Positions 35,485 through 44,825 are shown, counted from the first letter of the stretch. The stretch: DNA of 64,000 bases from CAVSRC01 sp963781775 (GCA_963781775.1 CAWAHE010000028.1:1-64000); one strand, 5' to 3'. Numbers and translations: made by a program. Notes: a model not told the origin generated them from the letters alone.

Positions 35485-36677
35485 CCGAACCCGAATCCAG
35501 CGCCAAGTGGCCGGACCCCGAGCCGACCGCCCTCCTCGTCCTCGCCGACGGTACCGTGATCGAGGGTCACGGCATCGGCGCGGAAGGCATGGCCGTGGGC
35601 GAAGTCTGCTTCAACACCGCCATGACCGGCTATCAGGAGATCCTGACCGACCCCTCCTATGCCGGCCAGATCATCACCTTCACCTTCCCCCATATCGGCA
35701 ATGTCGGCGTCAACGACGAGGACATCGAGACCGTCAACATGGCCGCCGCCTCCGGCGTGCGCGGCTGCGTGCTCAAGACCGACATCACCGACCCATCGAA
35801 CTATCGCGCCACCCGCAACCTTGACGCCTGGCTGAAGGCGCGCGGCATCATTGGGCTGGCCGGTGTCGATACGCGCGCGCTGACCGGCCTGATCCGCACC
35901 AACGGCAGCCCCAACGCCGTCATCGCCCACAACCGCAGCGGCGTCTTCGACCGGACGGCGCTCACGGCGGAAGCGAAGGCATGGCCGGGCCTGATCGGCA
36001 TGGACCTCGCCAAGGACGTCACCACCGGGCAGACCTACACTTGGGACGAGACGTCATGGGTGTGGGGCCAGGGCTACGGCCGGCTGGAGAACCCGCGTCA
36101 CCACGTCGTCGCCATCGACTACGGCATCAAGCGCAATATCCTGCGCCTGCTCGCCGACCACGGCTGCCGCGTGACGGTGCTGCCGGCGAGCGCGAGCGCC
36201 GACGACATCCTCGCCCACAAGCCGGACGGCGTGTTTCTGTCGAACGGCCCCGGCGACCCGGAAGCAACCGGCGTCTATGCGGTGCCGGCGATCAAGGGCG
36301 TGATCGACGCCGGCGTGCCGACCTTCGGCATCTGCCTCGGCCACCAGATGCTGGGTATCGCGCTCGGCGGCAAGACGCAGAAGATGCATCAGGGCCACCA
36401 CGGCGCCAACCACCCGGTCAAGGACCTGACCACCGGCAAGGTCGAGATCACCTCGATGAACCACGGCTTCGCGGTCGACTCGAAGTCGCTGCCCAAGGGC
36501 GTTGAGGAGACTCACGTTTCCCTGTTCGACGGATCGAACTGCGGCCTGCGGCTGAAGGACAAGCCGGTGTTCTCCGTGCAGTACCATCCGGAGGCATCGC
36601 CCGGCCCGCGGGACTCGCGCTACCTCTTCCAGCGCTTCGTCGGGATGATGGACGCGAAGCGGGGGCTAGGCCGATAG
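35481..36677 (+). CDS. carA: Carbamoyl-phosphate synthase small (glutaminase) subunit
   Basis: A 398-residue amidotransferase subunit that releases ammonia from glutamine for CarB, feeding arginine and pyrimidine synthesis. The N-terminal domain has GEVCFNTAMTGYQEILTDPS, and the C-terminal class I glutaminase domain has GICLGHQ with Cys285 and YHPEASPGPRDS with the catalytic His and Glu. ATG 35481 is chosen over an upstream in-frame ATG because it gives the family start and overlaps the preceding peptide gene's stop. carB is encoded ~8 kb downstream on the same strand. Confidence 0.97.
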   Translation: MTEPESSAKWPDPEPTALLVLADGTVIEGHGIGAEGMAVGEVCFNTAMTGYQEILTDPSYAGQIITFTFPHIGNVGVNDEDIETVNMAAASGVRGCVLKTDITDPSNYRATRNLDAWLKARGIIGLAGVDTRALTGLIRTNGSPNAVIAHNRSGVFDRTALTAEAKAWPGLIGMDLAKDVTTGQTYTWDETSWVWGQGYGRLENPRHHVVAIDYGIKRNILRLLADHGCRVTVLPASASADDILAHKPDGVFLSNGPGDPEATGVYAVPAIKGVIDAGVPTFGICLGHQMLGIALGGKTQKMHQGHHGANHPVKDLTTGKVEITSMNHGFAVDSKSLPKGVEETHVSLFDGSNCGLRLKDKPVFSVQYHPEASPGPRDSRYLFQRFVGMMDAKRGLGR

Positions 36678-36796
36678 CGCCACGCGGCAGAGCGCCGCAG
36701 CATAGGCAAGCGGGGCCGACCTAAATCCGACCTTGTGAGCGACAGGCGCCTGACCATATTCTTGCGACTAGGGCGGCGTCGATCGGAGGCATTCCC

Positions 36797-37216
36797 ATGC
36801 TGAATATCCGCGCCATCATGGCGGGCGGCCTGCTGCTCGCCGCGACAATTCCTCTGTCACCCGCCTGGGCCGACGCGTCGGCGACAACCCCGAAAGCGGC
36901 GCTCGAACGGTTGTTCGATCAGCCGATCGAGCGGCAATGGTTCGCCCCGGCCTTTCTTGGCAGCATGCCGGCGGGCGATATCGCCGCGACCGTCTCCCGG
37001 CTCACCAGCAGCTACGGCAAATTGCAAGACATCGCCGGAAGCGGGAACGATCTCGTCGTCGGGCTTGCGCGGGCTAACATTCCCGCCCACGTGACGCTCG
37101 ACGATCAGGGACGCATCAGCGCCCTCACCTTCGAGCAGGCGATCGCCAACGACTCCACGCTGCGGGACTTCCTCGCCTCCACAACGGCCGCGCCCGGCAA
37201 GATCGCAACGGGATAG
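36797..37216 (+). CDS. Exported small protein resembling the N-terminal module of class A beta-lactamase-like hydrolases
   Basis: A 139-residue protein with a signal peptide (GLLLAATIPLSPAWA, cut near residue 25). The rest (ALERLFDQPIERQWFAPAFL, then a segment with VTLDDQGRISALTF) resembles the ~100-residue domain that in other bacteria precedes a serine-hydrolase domain. Here no hydrolase follows; the frame ends after a short tail. It may be a free-standing version or a truncated gene. AGGCA-type ribosome site precedes ATG 36797. Confidence 0.6.
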   Translation: MLNIRAIMAGGLLLAATIPLSPAWADASATTPKAALERLFDQPIERQWFAPAFLGSMPAGDIAATVSRLTSSYGKLQDIAGSGNDLVVGLARANIPAHVTLDDQGRISALTFEQAIANDSTLRDFLASTTAAPGKIATG

Positions 37217-37299
37217 GCCGAGCCCACTCCGGATTTGCGGCGCGCCCCGACAGGTCGCATCATGCGCCCCGAGCTAACGGCACGAAAGACAGGGACGGC

Positions 37300-37875
37300 A
37301 TGGCGACAAAATTCGAGCAACTCGACGACAAGCACCGGGACTTCATCGCGCGTCAGCACATCTTCTTCACTGCATCGGCCGCACCGGACACGCGCGTCAA
37401 CGTCTCGCCGCGCTCGACCGACACGCTCCGCATTCTCGGGCCGAACAGCGTCGCCTACCTGGATCGCACCGGCAGCGGCAACGAAACCTCCGCGCATGTG
37501 AAGGCAGGCGGCCGCATGACCATCATGTTCTGCGCCTTGGAGGGGCCGCCGATGATCCTGCGTCTCCACGGCAAGGGGCGCATCCTGCACCGCGGCTCGC
37601 CGGACTATGCGCGCATGCTGGCCGACAGCTTCGATGGCACGGAGCCGCCGGGCGCCCGGCAGATCGTCGTGCTCGACGCCGACCTGGTGGTCACCTCGTG
37701 CGGGTACGGCGTGCCGTTCTTCGAGTACAAGCGCGAGCGTCCTTCGCTGGACAATTGGGCGACCGCCAAGAGCGAGGCGGAACTCGTCGCCTATCGCCAG
37801 CAGAAGAACCAGGTCAGCCTCGACGGCCTGCCTACCGGCCTGCCCGAGGAAGAAGCGGCAACCGCGGCCGAATAG
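37300..37875 (+). CDS. Pyridoxamine 5'-phosphate oxidase-family protein
   Basis: A 191-residue split-barrel flavoprotein of the PNPOx-like superfamily. The barrel strands include FFTASAAPDTRVNVSPRS at the start, NSVAYLDRTGSGNETSAH in the FMN-contact region, and MTIMFCALEGPPMILRLHG. The family binds FMN or F420-like cofactors and reduces or oxidises diverse substrates; the true PNPOx (pdxH) signature is absent, so this is a relative of unknown substrate. GGGACGG precedes ATG 37300. It may form a transcription unit with the preceding small exported protein. Confidence 0.82.
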   Translation: MATKFEQLDDKHRDFIARQHIFFTASAAPDTRVNVSPRSTDTLRILGPNSVAYLDRTGSGNETSAHVKAGGRMTIMFCALEGPPMILRLHGKGRILHRGSPDYARMLADSFDGTEPPGARQIVVLDADLVVTSCGYGVPFFEYKRERPSLDNWATAKSEAELVAYRQQKNQVSLDGLPTGLPEEEAATAAE

Positions 37876-37886
37876 CAATCGTCGGC

Positions 37887-38327
37887 TCAGCCGTGCTGGC
37901 GCCGGCAGATCGTCCGGCTGACCCACGCGTCAGCGCCGGTCTCGCTGTGGACGAAGCGGATCGTGTCGGCATCGACCAGCGTGCCGTGGTGCCGATGCCC
38001 GTCGCCAAAGGCGACCATGTCGACGCTGACCCCGTCCCAGTCGATCACGCCCAGCACCTTGATCGTCCCGCTGTACGAGGATTTGCCGCCCTGATTGCCG
38101 GTCGCGCCTTTATCCTCGGGCAGCGACCAGTGCATTTCGCCGGTGAAGAGCGCATCCCGCTGATCGCCGATCTCGAACGTGTAGGTCAAGGTCGTCCACT
38201 TATCGCGGATCACCATCGGCGCGGGATCGCACGCCCAGGCGCCAACGAGGTTCGGCAGCGATTGGGCGAGAGCCGGCGACGCCAGTCCGGCCCATGCCAG
38301 TAGCGCAATGCCCGTCATCCTCCGCAT
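37887..38327 (-). CDS. Small exported protein of unknown function
   Basis: A 146-residue protein with a signal peptide (IALLAWAGLASPALAQ, cut near residue 22). The mature part begins LVGAWACDP, a start seen in small beta-barrel lipocalin-like proteins, and contains many aromatic beta strands (TLTYTFEIGD; GTIKVLGVIDWDGVSVD). Two cysteines (WACDP and RTICRR) could pair. No specific family is recognised. It is convergent with the PNPOx-like gene. Confidence 0.6.
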   Translation of the reverse strand: MRRMTGIALLAWAGLASPALAQSLPNLVGAWACDPAPMVIRDKWTTLTYTFEIGDQRDALFTGEMHWSLPEDKGATGNQGGKSSYSGTIKVLGVIDWDGVSVDMVAFGDGHRHHGTLVDADTIRFVHSETGADAWVSRTICRRQHG

Positions 38328-38359
38328 CTCATCTCTCCCTGTTCAAGTGGAACTGTCCG

Positions 38360-38962
38360 TCAGGTTTTGGGCGCCAGCCCGCCAGCCCGCCCGCCCGCCG
38401 CCAGATCGTGGCACAACAACGCCAGCTCGTTGGCGCGGATCTGGTCGAGCTTCTCATGCAGCGCCGCAATCTCGATCTCGGCCTTGAGGTTGACCTCGTA
38501 GTCGTGGGCCGCGACGAGCCGGTCGCGGGCGGCCTGCCGGTTCTGCGACATGAGGATAAGCGGCGCCTGCACCGCGGCCAGCATCGACAGCATCAGGTTG
38601 AGGAAGATGAACGGGTAGGCGTCGAACGCGCCGATGATCACCGCCCATGTGTTCACTGAAGCCCAAAAGAAAATGAAGATGCCGAAGCCGATGATGAAGC
38701 CCCACGAGCCGCCAACCTCGGCGACACGGTCGGCAAGGCGCTCGCCGAATGTCGAAGCGTTCTGAACCTCGACGTTGACGTTGCGCGACACGGCAAGGCG
38801 CTTCGCCGCCCGTTCGATGACGGCTTTCTCGCGCGGATGCAGTTCGCCATCATCGAGATCGAGGAGCTGCCGCGCCAGCACGGCGATCGCGTCCCTGCTC
38901 TTCGTGGCATTCACAACTGCAGCGCTCTCGGTTGCCGCCGCCATAGCCGAATCCATGCTCAT
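38360..38962 (-). CDS. DUF1003-family inner-membrane protein
   Basis: A 200-residue protein. After a charged N-terminal region (EKAVIERAAKRLAVSRNVNV), a conserved block FGERLADRVAEVGGSWGFI leads into two membrane helices (IIGFGIFIFFWASVNTW and FIFLNLMLSMLAAVQAPLI) followed by QNRQAARDRLVAAHDYEVNLKAE, the DUF1003 signature, and a coiled-coil-prone tail. Function unknown; homologues are integral membrane proteins with a cytoplasmic helical tail. Confidence 0.88.
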   Translation of the reverse strand: MSMDSAMAAATESAAVVNATKSRDAIAVLARQLLDLDDGELHPREKAVIERAAKRLAVSRNVNVEVQNASTFGERLADRVAEVGGSWGFIIGFGIFIFFWASVNTWAVIIGAFDAYPFIFLNLMLSMLAAVQAPLILMSQNRQAARDRLVAAHDYEVNLKAEIEIAALHEKLDQIRANELALLCHDLAAGGRAGGLAPKT

Positions 38963-39147
38963 CGATGTTCCTCCGTATGCGCGCCTGCGCCGCAGGCCTG
39001 CAATTTACCGCCATTGAGGCCGATTCGAGGTGTGAGAATCGCCCCGGCGGCGCCGGCGCACCCGCCACGCGGGAACTTGACCGGATGGCTGGACTTGTAC
39101 AGGGGTGTTGGCACGGGGAGTTGGTACGGTTTCGCCGGTTGATGGGT

Positions 39148-40137
39148 ATGGATTTCCGCACGCTTTTCGAGGCCCTCCCCAGCCCCTTCATGGTCCTGGA
39201 TACGAATCTTCGGTTCGTGGAGATGAACCCGCGCTACCTCGAGGTAACCGGGCGGGAACGCGACGACCTGATCGGCACGTATGTCTTCGACGCTTTCCCG
39301 GAGAGCCCGGAGCGGGAGGCGATCTTCAGGGACGCCTTCCAGCGAGCGCTGGCCGGCGAAGAGAACATGCTCGAGCGCGAGCCGTTTTCGATTCCCGACG
39401 AAAATGGCGGCATGCGCGAGGTCGTCTGGCGCTGTACGCACAGTCCCATTCGCGACGCAAACGGCGCGGTCACCCACTTGGTGCAGAACGCCGTCGACAT
39501 CACCGTCGAATACAAGGCTCAGCAACGCAACCAGATCATCGCCCGGGAACTCGACCATCGTGTCAAGAACCTGCTCGCCGTGATCGGCAGCATCGGCCGC
39601 CTGACCGCCAAGAATTCCATGTCGATGGAGGCCTTCCTGGAGGCTTTCAACGCCCGTCTGGAAGCCATCGCACGGACCCACTCGGTGCTCGCCAATGCGG
39701 ATTGGGAAGGCGCCGAACTCAAGGGGCTGATCGAGCAGGAACTGGCGGCCTATGGGGCCGGCGAATCCAAGGGCATTCTGGTTGAAGGGCCGCCGGTCTT
39801 CCTGCCGCCACGCGACGCGCAGGCGATGTCGATGGCACTCCACGAACTGGCCACGAACGCGGCCAAATATGGCGCGCTCTCGCGCCGAGCCGCGAAACTG
39901 TCGGTGACGTGGGAACTCGTCACAGGCGGCGGTTTCAGCATCACCTGGCGCGAAAGCGGGTTGCAGGGGGTGACCCCCTCGGAGCGCCAGGGCTTCGGCA
40001 CACTGATCATCGACCGGGTCGCACCGTACGAACTGTCCGGAGAGGCGCACCGCACTTTCGAGCCGACCGGCATGGTGTGGACGCTGCGCACATCCCGGGC
40101 GCTGGTCGAGCGCGCCGACGGCTCCGCTGAGGGCTAA
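39148..40137 (+). CDS. PAS-domain HWE-family sensor histidine kinase
   Basis: About 329 residues from ATG 39148 (39142 also possible). Residues ~1-120 form a PAS sensor (FMVLDTNLRFVEMNPRYLEVTGRE is the characteristic start, quoted in part). The phospho-acceptor His137 lies in ARELDHRVKNLLAVI, typical of HWE kinases, followed by the N-box LHELATNAAKYGALS and the WxE motif LSVTWEL. No transmembrane helix, so a cytoplasmic sensor. No response regulator is adjacent. HWE kinases are abundant in Hyphomicrobiales and often sense light or stress, but no chromophore-binding residue pattern is evident here. Confidence 0.88.
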   Translation: MDFRTLFEALPSPFMVLDTNLRFVEMNPRYLEVTGRERDDLIGTYVFDAFPESPEREAIFRDAFQRALAGEENMLEREPFSIPDENGGMREVVWRCTHSPIRDANGAVTHLVQNAVDITVEYKAQQRNQIIARELDHRVKNLLAVIGSIGRLTAKNSMSMEAFLEAFNARLEAIARTHSVLANADWEGAELKGLIEQELAAYGAGESKGILVEGPPVFLPPRDAQAMSMALHELATNAAKYGALSRRAAKLSVTWELVTGGGFSITWRESGLQGVTPSERQGFGTLIIDRVAPYELSGEAHRTFEPTGMVWTLRTSRALVERADGSAEG

Positions 40138-41057
40138 AGATTGGCCGCCGAGAAGGTGTCGCAGGAGTCGAGGTCGCCGGCCGCATAACCCTGCTTGAAC
40201 CATCGGCTGCGCTGGGCGGCGCTGCCGTGGGTGAAGCTGTCCGGCACGACATAACCCTGGCTCTGCTTCTGGAGCGTGTCGTCGCCGATCTGCGCGGCGG
40301 CATTGAGCGCCTCGTCGATATCGCCAACATCCAGAATGCCCTTCTGGTCGGCCTCATGCGCCCAGATGCCGGCGAAGCAATCGGCCTGCAGTTCGACCCG
40401 CACCTGAAGCTGGTTGGCCGCGGTCTTGCTGACCTGCTGTTGCTGGTCGGTCACCTTGGGCAGGATGCCGAGCAGGTTCTGCACGTGGTGGCCGACCTCA
40501 TGCGCGATGACGTAGGCCTGAGCGAAATCGCCGGGCGCATGGAAGCGGTCGCGCAGTTCGCGATAGAAGGCGAGGTCGATGTAAACCTTCCGGTCGCCCG
40601 GACAATAGAACGGGCCGCTGGCGGCGCTGGCGAAACCGCACGCCGACTGCGTCTGGCCGGTGAACAGCACCAGCGTCGGCACCTGATAGCGCCCGCCACC
40701 ATCGGCGAAGATCTGGGTCCAGGTGTCCTCGGTATCGGCGAGCACGGTGGCGACAAACTGGCCGCCTTCGTCGTCGGGCGTGCCGGTCTGGGTGGTCTGC
40801 TGCCCGGTGGTGAATGGACTGCTGCCGGTATCGCCGCCCTCCAGGCCGCCGAGCAGCGTCATTGGGTTGATGCCAAGGAACCAGCTGACCAGCAGGATGA
40901 CGACCACGGCGCCGATGCCGAGGCCGCCGCCACCCCGCCGGCCGCCGGGAAAGCCCATGCCGATGCGAGGGCCGGCGCCGCCGAAGCCGCCCGTACCGCC
41001 GCCATCGCCGCGCCGGTCCTCGATATTGCTGGACTGCCGCCGTCCCTGCCAACGCAT
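40134..41057 (-). CDS. ypfJ: Neutral zinc metallopeptidase, YpfJ family
   Basis: A 307-residue membrane-anchored metalloprotease: basic Gly-rich cytoplasmic start, one transmembrane helix (IGAVVVILLVSWFLGI, about 48-63), then a periplasmic catalytic domain with FYCPGDRKVYIDLAFY and the zinc motif HEVGHHVQ at residues 186-193. The third ligand region lies in QADCFAGIWAH. These match the YpfJ family throughout. Role in the cell is not established. Its stop overlaps the convergent kinase's stop region. Confidence 0.9.
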   Translation of the reverse strand: MRWQGRRQSSNIEDRRGDGGGTGGFGGAGPRIGMGFPGGRRGGGGLGIGAVVVILLVSWFLGINPMTLLGGLEGGDTGSSPFTTGQQTTQTGTPDDEGGQFVATVLADTEDTWTQIFADGGGRYQVPTLVLFTGQTQSACGFASAASGPFYCPGDRKVYIDLAFYRELRDRFHAPGDFAQAYVIAHEVGHHVQNLLGILPKVTDQQQQVSKTAANQLQVRVELQADCFAGIWAHEADQKGILDVGDIDEALNAAAQIGDDTLQKQSQGYVVPDSFTHGSAAQRSRWFKQGYAAGDLDSCDTFSAANL

Positions 41058-41153
41058 GTCTTTGTCTCCGTCGCCTCAGGATACCATTTAAGCCCGGTTG
41101 CGGCGGGACTGTGACAGGGATTTTCGGCGGCTGTCGGCCGCCCCCCGCGCCGC

Positions 41154-41534
41154 CTATTTCGGCGGGTTGGCGATCGACAGGATATTGCCCTCGGAATCCT
41201 TGAACCAGGCGCCCATCAGGTCACCGAACATTGCGATGGAATCGACCGTCTTGAGCCCGGGCATGTCGTAGTCCTCGAACTTCACGCCCTTCTTCTTGAG
41301 AGCCGCCACGTCCGCCTTCACGTCCATCGATTCGAAGCCCATCAGCGTGTTGGGCGCTTTGCCGGCAAACTCGGTCGGATAGAGCAGGAAGCCGGTTCCC
41401 CCACCGAGCTGATACATGCTGCCGGCAGGCGTCTCCTGGGTCGGCTTCAGTCCGAGCTTGTCCTCATACCAGCGCTTGGCGCGCACTATGTCGGATACGG
41501 GAATGGTTGCGAATGCACGATGTTTCTGAAGCAT
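41154..41534 (-). CDS. VOC-family (glyoxalase/bleomycin-resistance-like) protein
   Basis: A 126-residue vicinal-oxygen-chelate domain. The opening RAFATIPVSDIVRAKRWYEDKLG and the repeat-like second half with FKDSEGNILSIANP are characteristic. Metal-binding positions are not all canonical His/Glu, so enzymatic activity is uncertain. Single cytoplasmic gene, convergent with nothing and divergent from the GDSL esterase. Confidence 0.85.
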   Translation of the reverse strand: MLQKHRAFATIPVSDIVRAKRWYEDKLGLKPTQETPAGSMYQLGGGTGFLLYPTEFAGKAPNTLMGFESMDVKADVAALKKKGVKFEDYDMPGLKTVDSIAMFGDLMGAWFKDSEGNILSIANPPK

Positions 41535-41684
41535 GGCATACCTCCCTTGGTTGGGGCCCTTTTTGCAGGGCCACCCACCATTCTACGCCGGTTTCGCGCC
41601 GCGCGGGACACGCATGACGGGCGCTTCACCCGCGGGCGCATCCCGCCTATAAGCCGACGCCGAGAAATGAGGGGGCCGCGCGCC

Positions 41685-42320
41685 ATGAAGACGCTTCTTT
41701 GCTACGGAGATTCCAACACCCACGGCTCGCTGCCGGCGCCCAAGCCCGGCATCCGGCGGCGGCTCAAGCCGGAGGAGCGCTGGCCCGGCGTCGTGCGCAA
41801 GCGGCTGGGCGCCGACTGGATGGTGATCGAGGAAGGGCTCGGCGGACGCACCACCGTGCTCGACGATCCGATCGATGGCGTGCACAAGAACGGTCTTCGC
41901 GGGCTGCCGATCGCGCTCGAAACCCACCGGCCGATCGATCTCGTCGTCCTCATGCTCGGCACCAACGATCTCAAGGTCCGCTTCGCCATGACCGCGACCG
42001 ACATCGCACGCGCCAACGCCACCCTGATCGGGCGCATCCTCGCCTCGGTGGATGGCCCCGGCGACAAGGCACCGAACGTGCTCCTCGTCGCGCCGCCGAA
42101 GGTGGTCGAGGTCGGCCAGCAGGCAGAGATACGCGCCGGCGCGGCGGCAAAGTCTGCCCGCTTCGGCGAGCTCTTCGCCGAGATGGCCAACACGTACGGT
42201 ATTCCGTTCCTCGATGCGGCGACAGTCATCGAACCAAGCCCGATCGACGGCGTCCACTTCGAGGCGCCCGCCCACGCCAAACTCGGCAACGCCATCGCCG
42301 ACAAGATCCTGAGTCTGTAG
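41685..42320 (+). CDS. SGNH/GDSL-family hydrolase (arylesterase-like)
   Basis: A 211-residue esterase with all four SGNH blocks: Ser10 in GDSNTHGS, the Gly in EEGLGGRTT, Asn in LGTNDLK, and the Asp/His pair in PIDGVHF near the end. It lacks a signal peptide so it acts in the cytoplasm. ATG 41685 places the nucleophile ten residues in, as usual. Relatives hydrolyse aryl and acetyl esters; its physiological substrate is unknown. Confidence 0.9.
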   Translation: MKTLLCYGDSNTHGSLPAPKPGIRRRLKPEERWPGVVRKRLGADWMVIEEGLGGRTTVLDDPIDGVHKNGLRGLPIALETHRPIDLVVLMLGTNDLKVRFAMTATDIARANATLIGRILASVDGPGDKAPNVLLVAPPKVVEVGQQAEIRAGAAAKSARFGELFAEMANTYGIPFLDAATVIEPSPIDGVHFEAPAHAKLGNAIADKILSL

Positions 42321-42332
42321 CCGCGATCGGCG

Positions 42333-42719
42333 CTACAGGCTCGCGATGGCCTGTCGCAAGAGCTCGCGGACTTCGCCGGCGATCGGAACCAGCCGCTCGT
42401 TTTCGACCGCTTGCATCGACGCGACCGGATCGACGGCCGAAACCTCGACCTCGCCCGGCTTCGTTTCCTGAACGATGACGTTGCAGGGCAGCATGGTGCC
42501 GATCTTGTCTTCGGCGGTCAGCGCCTTGTAGGCGAAGGCCGGGTTGCAGGCGCCGAGAATGGTGTAGGCGCGGAGATCGACGTCGAGCTTGGCCTTCATG
42601 GTGGCCTTGACGTCGATCGTCGTCAGAATACCGAAGCCGCGCTCCTTGAGCGCCGCGGTTACCCGCTCAATCGCCTCTGCGAAGGGCAGCTTCAGGCTTT
42701 TGGTGAAATAGTAGGTCAT
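42333..42719 (-). CDS. DUF302-family protein
   Basis: A 128-residue protein with the DUF302 layout: helical start (PFAEAIERVTAALKERGFGIL), then the conserved ILGACNPAFAYKAL and IGTMLPCNVIVQE. Homologues are small, soluble, sometimes Cys-dependent proteins of unknown role. ATG 42719 gives the family N-terminus MTYYFTKSLKLP; an extension to 42764 is not needed. Convergent with the GDSL hydrolase. Confidence 0.88.
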   Translation of the reverse strand: MTYYFTKSLKLPFAEAIERVTAALKERGFGILTTIDVKATMKAKLDVDLRAYTILGACNPAFAYKALTAEDKIGTMLPCNVIVQETKPGEVEVSAVDPVASMQAVENERLVPIAGEVRELLRQAIASL

Positions 42720-42816
42720 CTTGCCGTTTCCCCATTGTCCGGAGCGTTCCTCCGGCGCGGTCACGCTTCACATGACAGATGGGGTCTGCGGCAAGAGAGC
42801 AGAAGTGGCTAACGCG

Positions 42817-43422
42817 TCAGAGCCCGCGGCGACCAAAGGTCCGCCGCTCGCGCCGGGCCATCGGCTCGGAACCATCGTCCGGGAATGCGACCGGCGCAGT
42901 GCCTGAACGCACGGCCGGTGTTGGAACGGGAGACGCAACCGGGACCGGCTCGCCGGCGGGGACCGGGACTGCGGGCACCGGCTTGCCGCTCTCTTTCAGA
43001 TATTTCGCGATCACTTCGTCGGCGCGCGACGCAGATTCATCGGCGTCCGGCGCAAGCATGCTCCGACTGGTACAGGCCGCGCGGAGATTGGCGTAGGTGA
43101 CGGCGTCAGTCTTGGCGGCGAAGCGCCGGCCGTCGCTGAGGCGGGCCTCGAACACAACGTCCTTGACCTTGCGCACCGCGAGCGCACCGGCAGCAAGGCC
43201 AAGCGGACCGAGCGCGCCGAAGCCGCGAAATCCGAGCTTGAGCGCATGCTTGGCCTGCCCCGAGCGATCGCTGGAGACCGGCTCGACGCTGTCGATCGCG
43301 GTGAACGGCACGAGCTCCTTCAGCCCCGGCCGCCTCGGGTCGGGGAGGTAGAGCGCTTCGTCGCCGACTACGACCGTCGCGTCGCTGCCGAAGTCACCAT
43401 CCGTGAGCGTGATCGTGGCCAT
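42817..43422 (-). CDS. Hypothetical protein with Pro/Val-rich tail
   Basis: About 201 residues. The first ~130 residues look like a PH-like or beta-rich domain (TVVVGDEALYLPDPRRPGLKELVPF; VVFEARLSDGRRFAAKTDA, both quoted in part) with a glycine-rich hydrophobic hairpin between them. The C-terminal tail is rich in Pro, Val and Ala and ends with an Arg-rich patch. No family recognised. Start ATG 43422 preferred over 43434 because of the family-like short N-terminus. Confidence 0.55.
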   Translation of the reverse strand: MATITLTDGDFGSDATVVVGDEALYLPDPRRPGLKELVPFTAIDSVEPVSSDRSGQAKHALKLGFRGFGALGPLGLAAGALAVRKVKDVVFEARLSDGRRFAAKTDAVTYANLRAACTSRSMLAPDADESASRADEVIAKYLKESGKPVPAVPVPAGEPVPVASPVPTPAVRSGTAPVAFPDDGSEPMARRERRTFGRRGL

Positions 43423-43501
43423 GCTGCCCTCCACGGCAGAATGGGCCGTTTTGTGCCACGGGGGCAGTTAACGGGGGTCTAAGGCCTCGCGTCGCAACGG
43501 A

Positions 43502-43600
43502 GGTTCCGCCCCTTCCCGCTTTGCCCTATAAGGCCCGCCCAGCCTGAACCCTTGGGATTCACGCCGAAGCGGCCGTCGTGCCGGGGGTTTGTTCGCCTGG
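43502..43600. repeat. Direct repeat A: duplicate of the carB leader
   Basis: About 99 bp that align at roughly 80% identity with 44875-44977. Shared stretches include CTTTGCCCTATAAG, CCTTGGGATTC and GCGCCGGGG-like ends. This copy ends ~25 nt before the enolase-superfamily gene, whereas the other copy ends at the carB start codon. Possible -10 element TATAAG is in both copies. Confidence 0.75.
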
Positions 43601-43625
43601 AATACGATAGACGGAGGAAGAAGCC

Positions 43626-44825
43626 TTGAAGATCACGGACATGAAATGCGCTGTCATCGCCAGCGCACCGGTGATCCGCATCACGACGGACGAGGGCATC
43701 ACCGGCTGGGGTCAGATCGAGACGCCCAAGCCGTACCTCCAGCCGATCGTATTGCAGCTCAAGCCGTGGATCGTGGGGCAGAACCCGGTCAACGTCGAGC
43801 GGATCATGAGGCGCATCCGCGTGCGTGGCGGATTCAAGCCGTGGGGCGCGGCGGTGAGCGCCATCGAGATGGCGCTCTGGGACATCGCCGGCAAGGCGGC
43901 AGGCGTGCCGGTCTACCGCCTGCTTGGCGGCAAGGTGCGCGACCAGGTGCGCACCTATCGCACCCTCTACCACCATGAGGCCAAGGTCGGGCACACGCCG
44001 GAGGACTACGTGAAGTGGGCGAACTATGGAAAGTCGCTCGAAGGCGGCTTCACCATGTTCAAGCTGCCGACGTCGTTCCATTCCTCCATGGTTCGCGACG
44101 TGCCGAATTTCTTCTATGGCGAAGTCCAGCACGACGCTCCCTTCCCCTACCCGCACAAGGGCGTGATGACCGAGGAGGGTTTCGACCATCTCGTCGCCTG
44201 CGTGACCGCGGCCAAGGAAACGCTGGGCAAGAGTTGCGGTCTCGCCGTCGATGCCGGCCCCGGCTACATGCCCCAGGACGCCTTGCGCTTTGCGAAAGAA
44301 CTGGAGCCGCTGCACCTGCTTTGGATCGAGGACATGATCACGGGCGATTATTCGCCGTTCGTGAACCCGGACGTCTATCGCGAGGTAACGCCCTACACGA
44401 CGACGCCGATCCATACCGGCGAACAGATCTACCTGCGGCAGAACTACAAGGCGCTGATCGAGAGCCACGCGGTCAACGTCGTCGGTCCCGACCCCTGCGA
44501 CGTCGGCGGCATCGCGGAACTCAAGTGGATCGCCGAGTACGCCGACCTCCACGGCATCGCCATCGCGCCACACGGGACGGCAAACGGCATCTTCGGGCTG
44601 GCGGCCCTCATCCAGGTGTGCTCGGCGCTCCCCGACAACCTCATCGCGTTCGAATACCCCGCCCGGTTCGAGCCGTTCTGGTACGAGATCACCGAGGGCT
44701 TTGACGGCATGCCGGTTCGCGATGGACTGATCGACGTGCCGGATCGACCCGGCATGGGGGTCGAGTTCATCCCCGAGGCGGCGAAGAAGTACCTGTCGGA
44801 AGCCGACGCCGATTTCTTCGACTGA
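43626..44825 (+). CDS. Enolase-superfamily dehydratase (mandelate racemase/muconate lactonising type)
   Basis: A 399-residue protein with the capping domain (about 1-120) and a TIM-barrel domain. Barrel motifs: VDAGPGY (first metal-Asp), IEDM (second, Glu), HTGEQIY (third, Glu), then DPCDVGGIAELKWI and the base-region His in APHGTANGIFG. This is the galactonate/mandelate dehydratase-like group, acting on an aldonic acid or similar. TTG start at 43626 is supported by GGAGGA at about 43613. It lies between two direct repeats, upstream of carB, and appears inserted there. Confidence 0.88.
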   Translation: MKITDMKCAVIASAPVIRITTDEGITGWGQIETPKPYLQPIVLQLKPWIVGQNPVNVERIMRRIRVRGGFKPWGAAVSAIEMALWDIAGKAAGVPVYRLLGGKVRDQVRTYRTLYHHEAKVGHTPEDYVKWANYGKSLEGGFTMFKLPTSFHSSMVRDVPNFFYGEVQHDAPFPYPHKGVMTEEGFDHLVACVTAAKETLGKSCGLAVDAGPGYMPQDALRFAKELEPLHLLWIEDMITGDYSPFVNPDVYREVTPYTTTPIHTGEQIYLRQNYKALIESHAVNVVGPDPCDVGGIAELKWIAEYADLHGIAIAPHGTANGIFGLAALIQVCSALPDNLIAFEYPARFEPFWYEITEGFDGMPVRDGLIDVPDRPGMGVEFIPEAAKKYLSEADADFFD

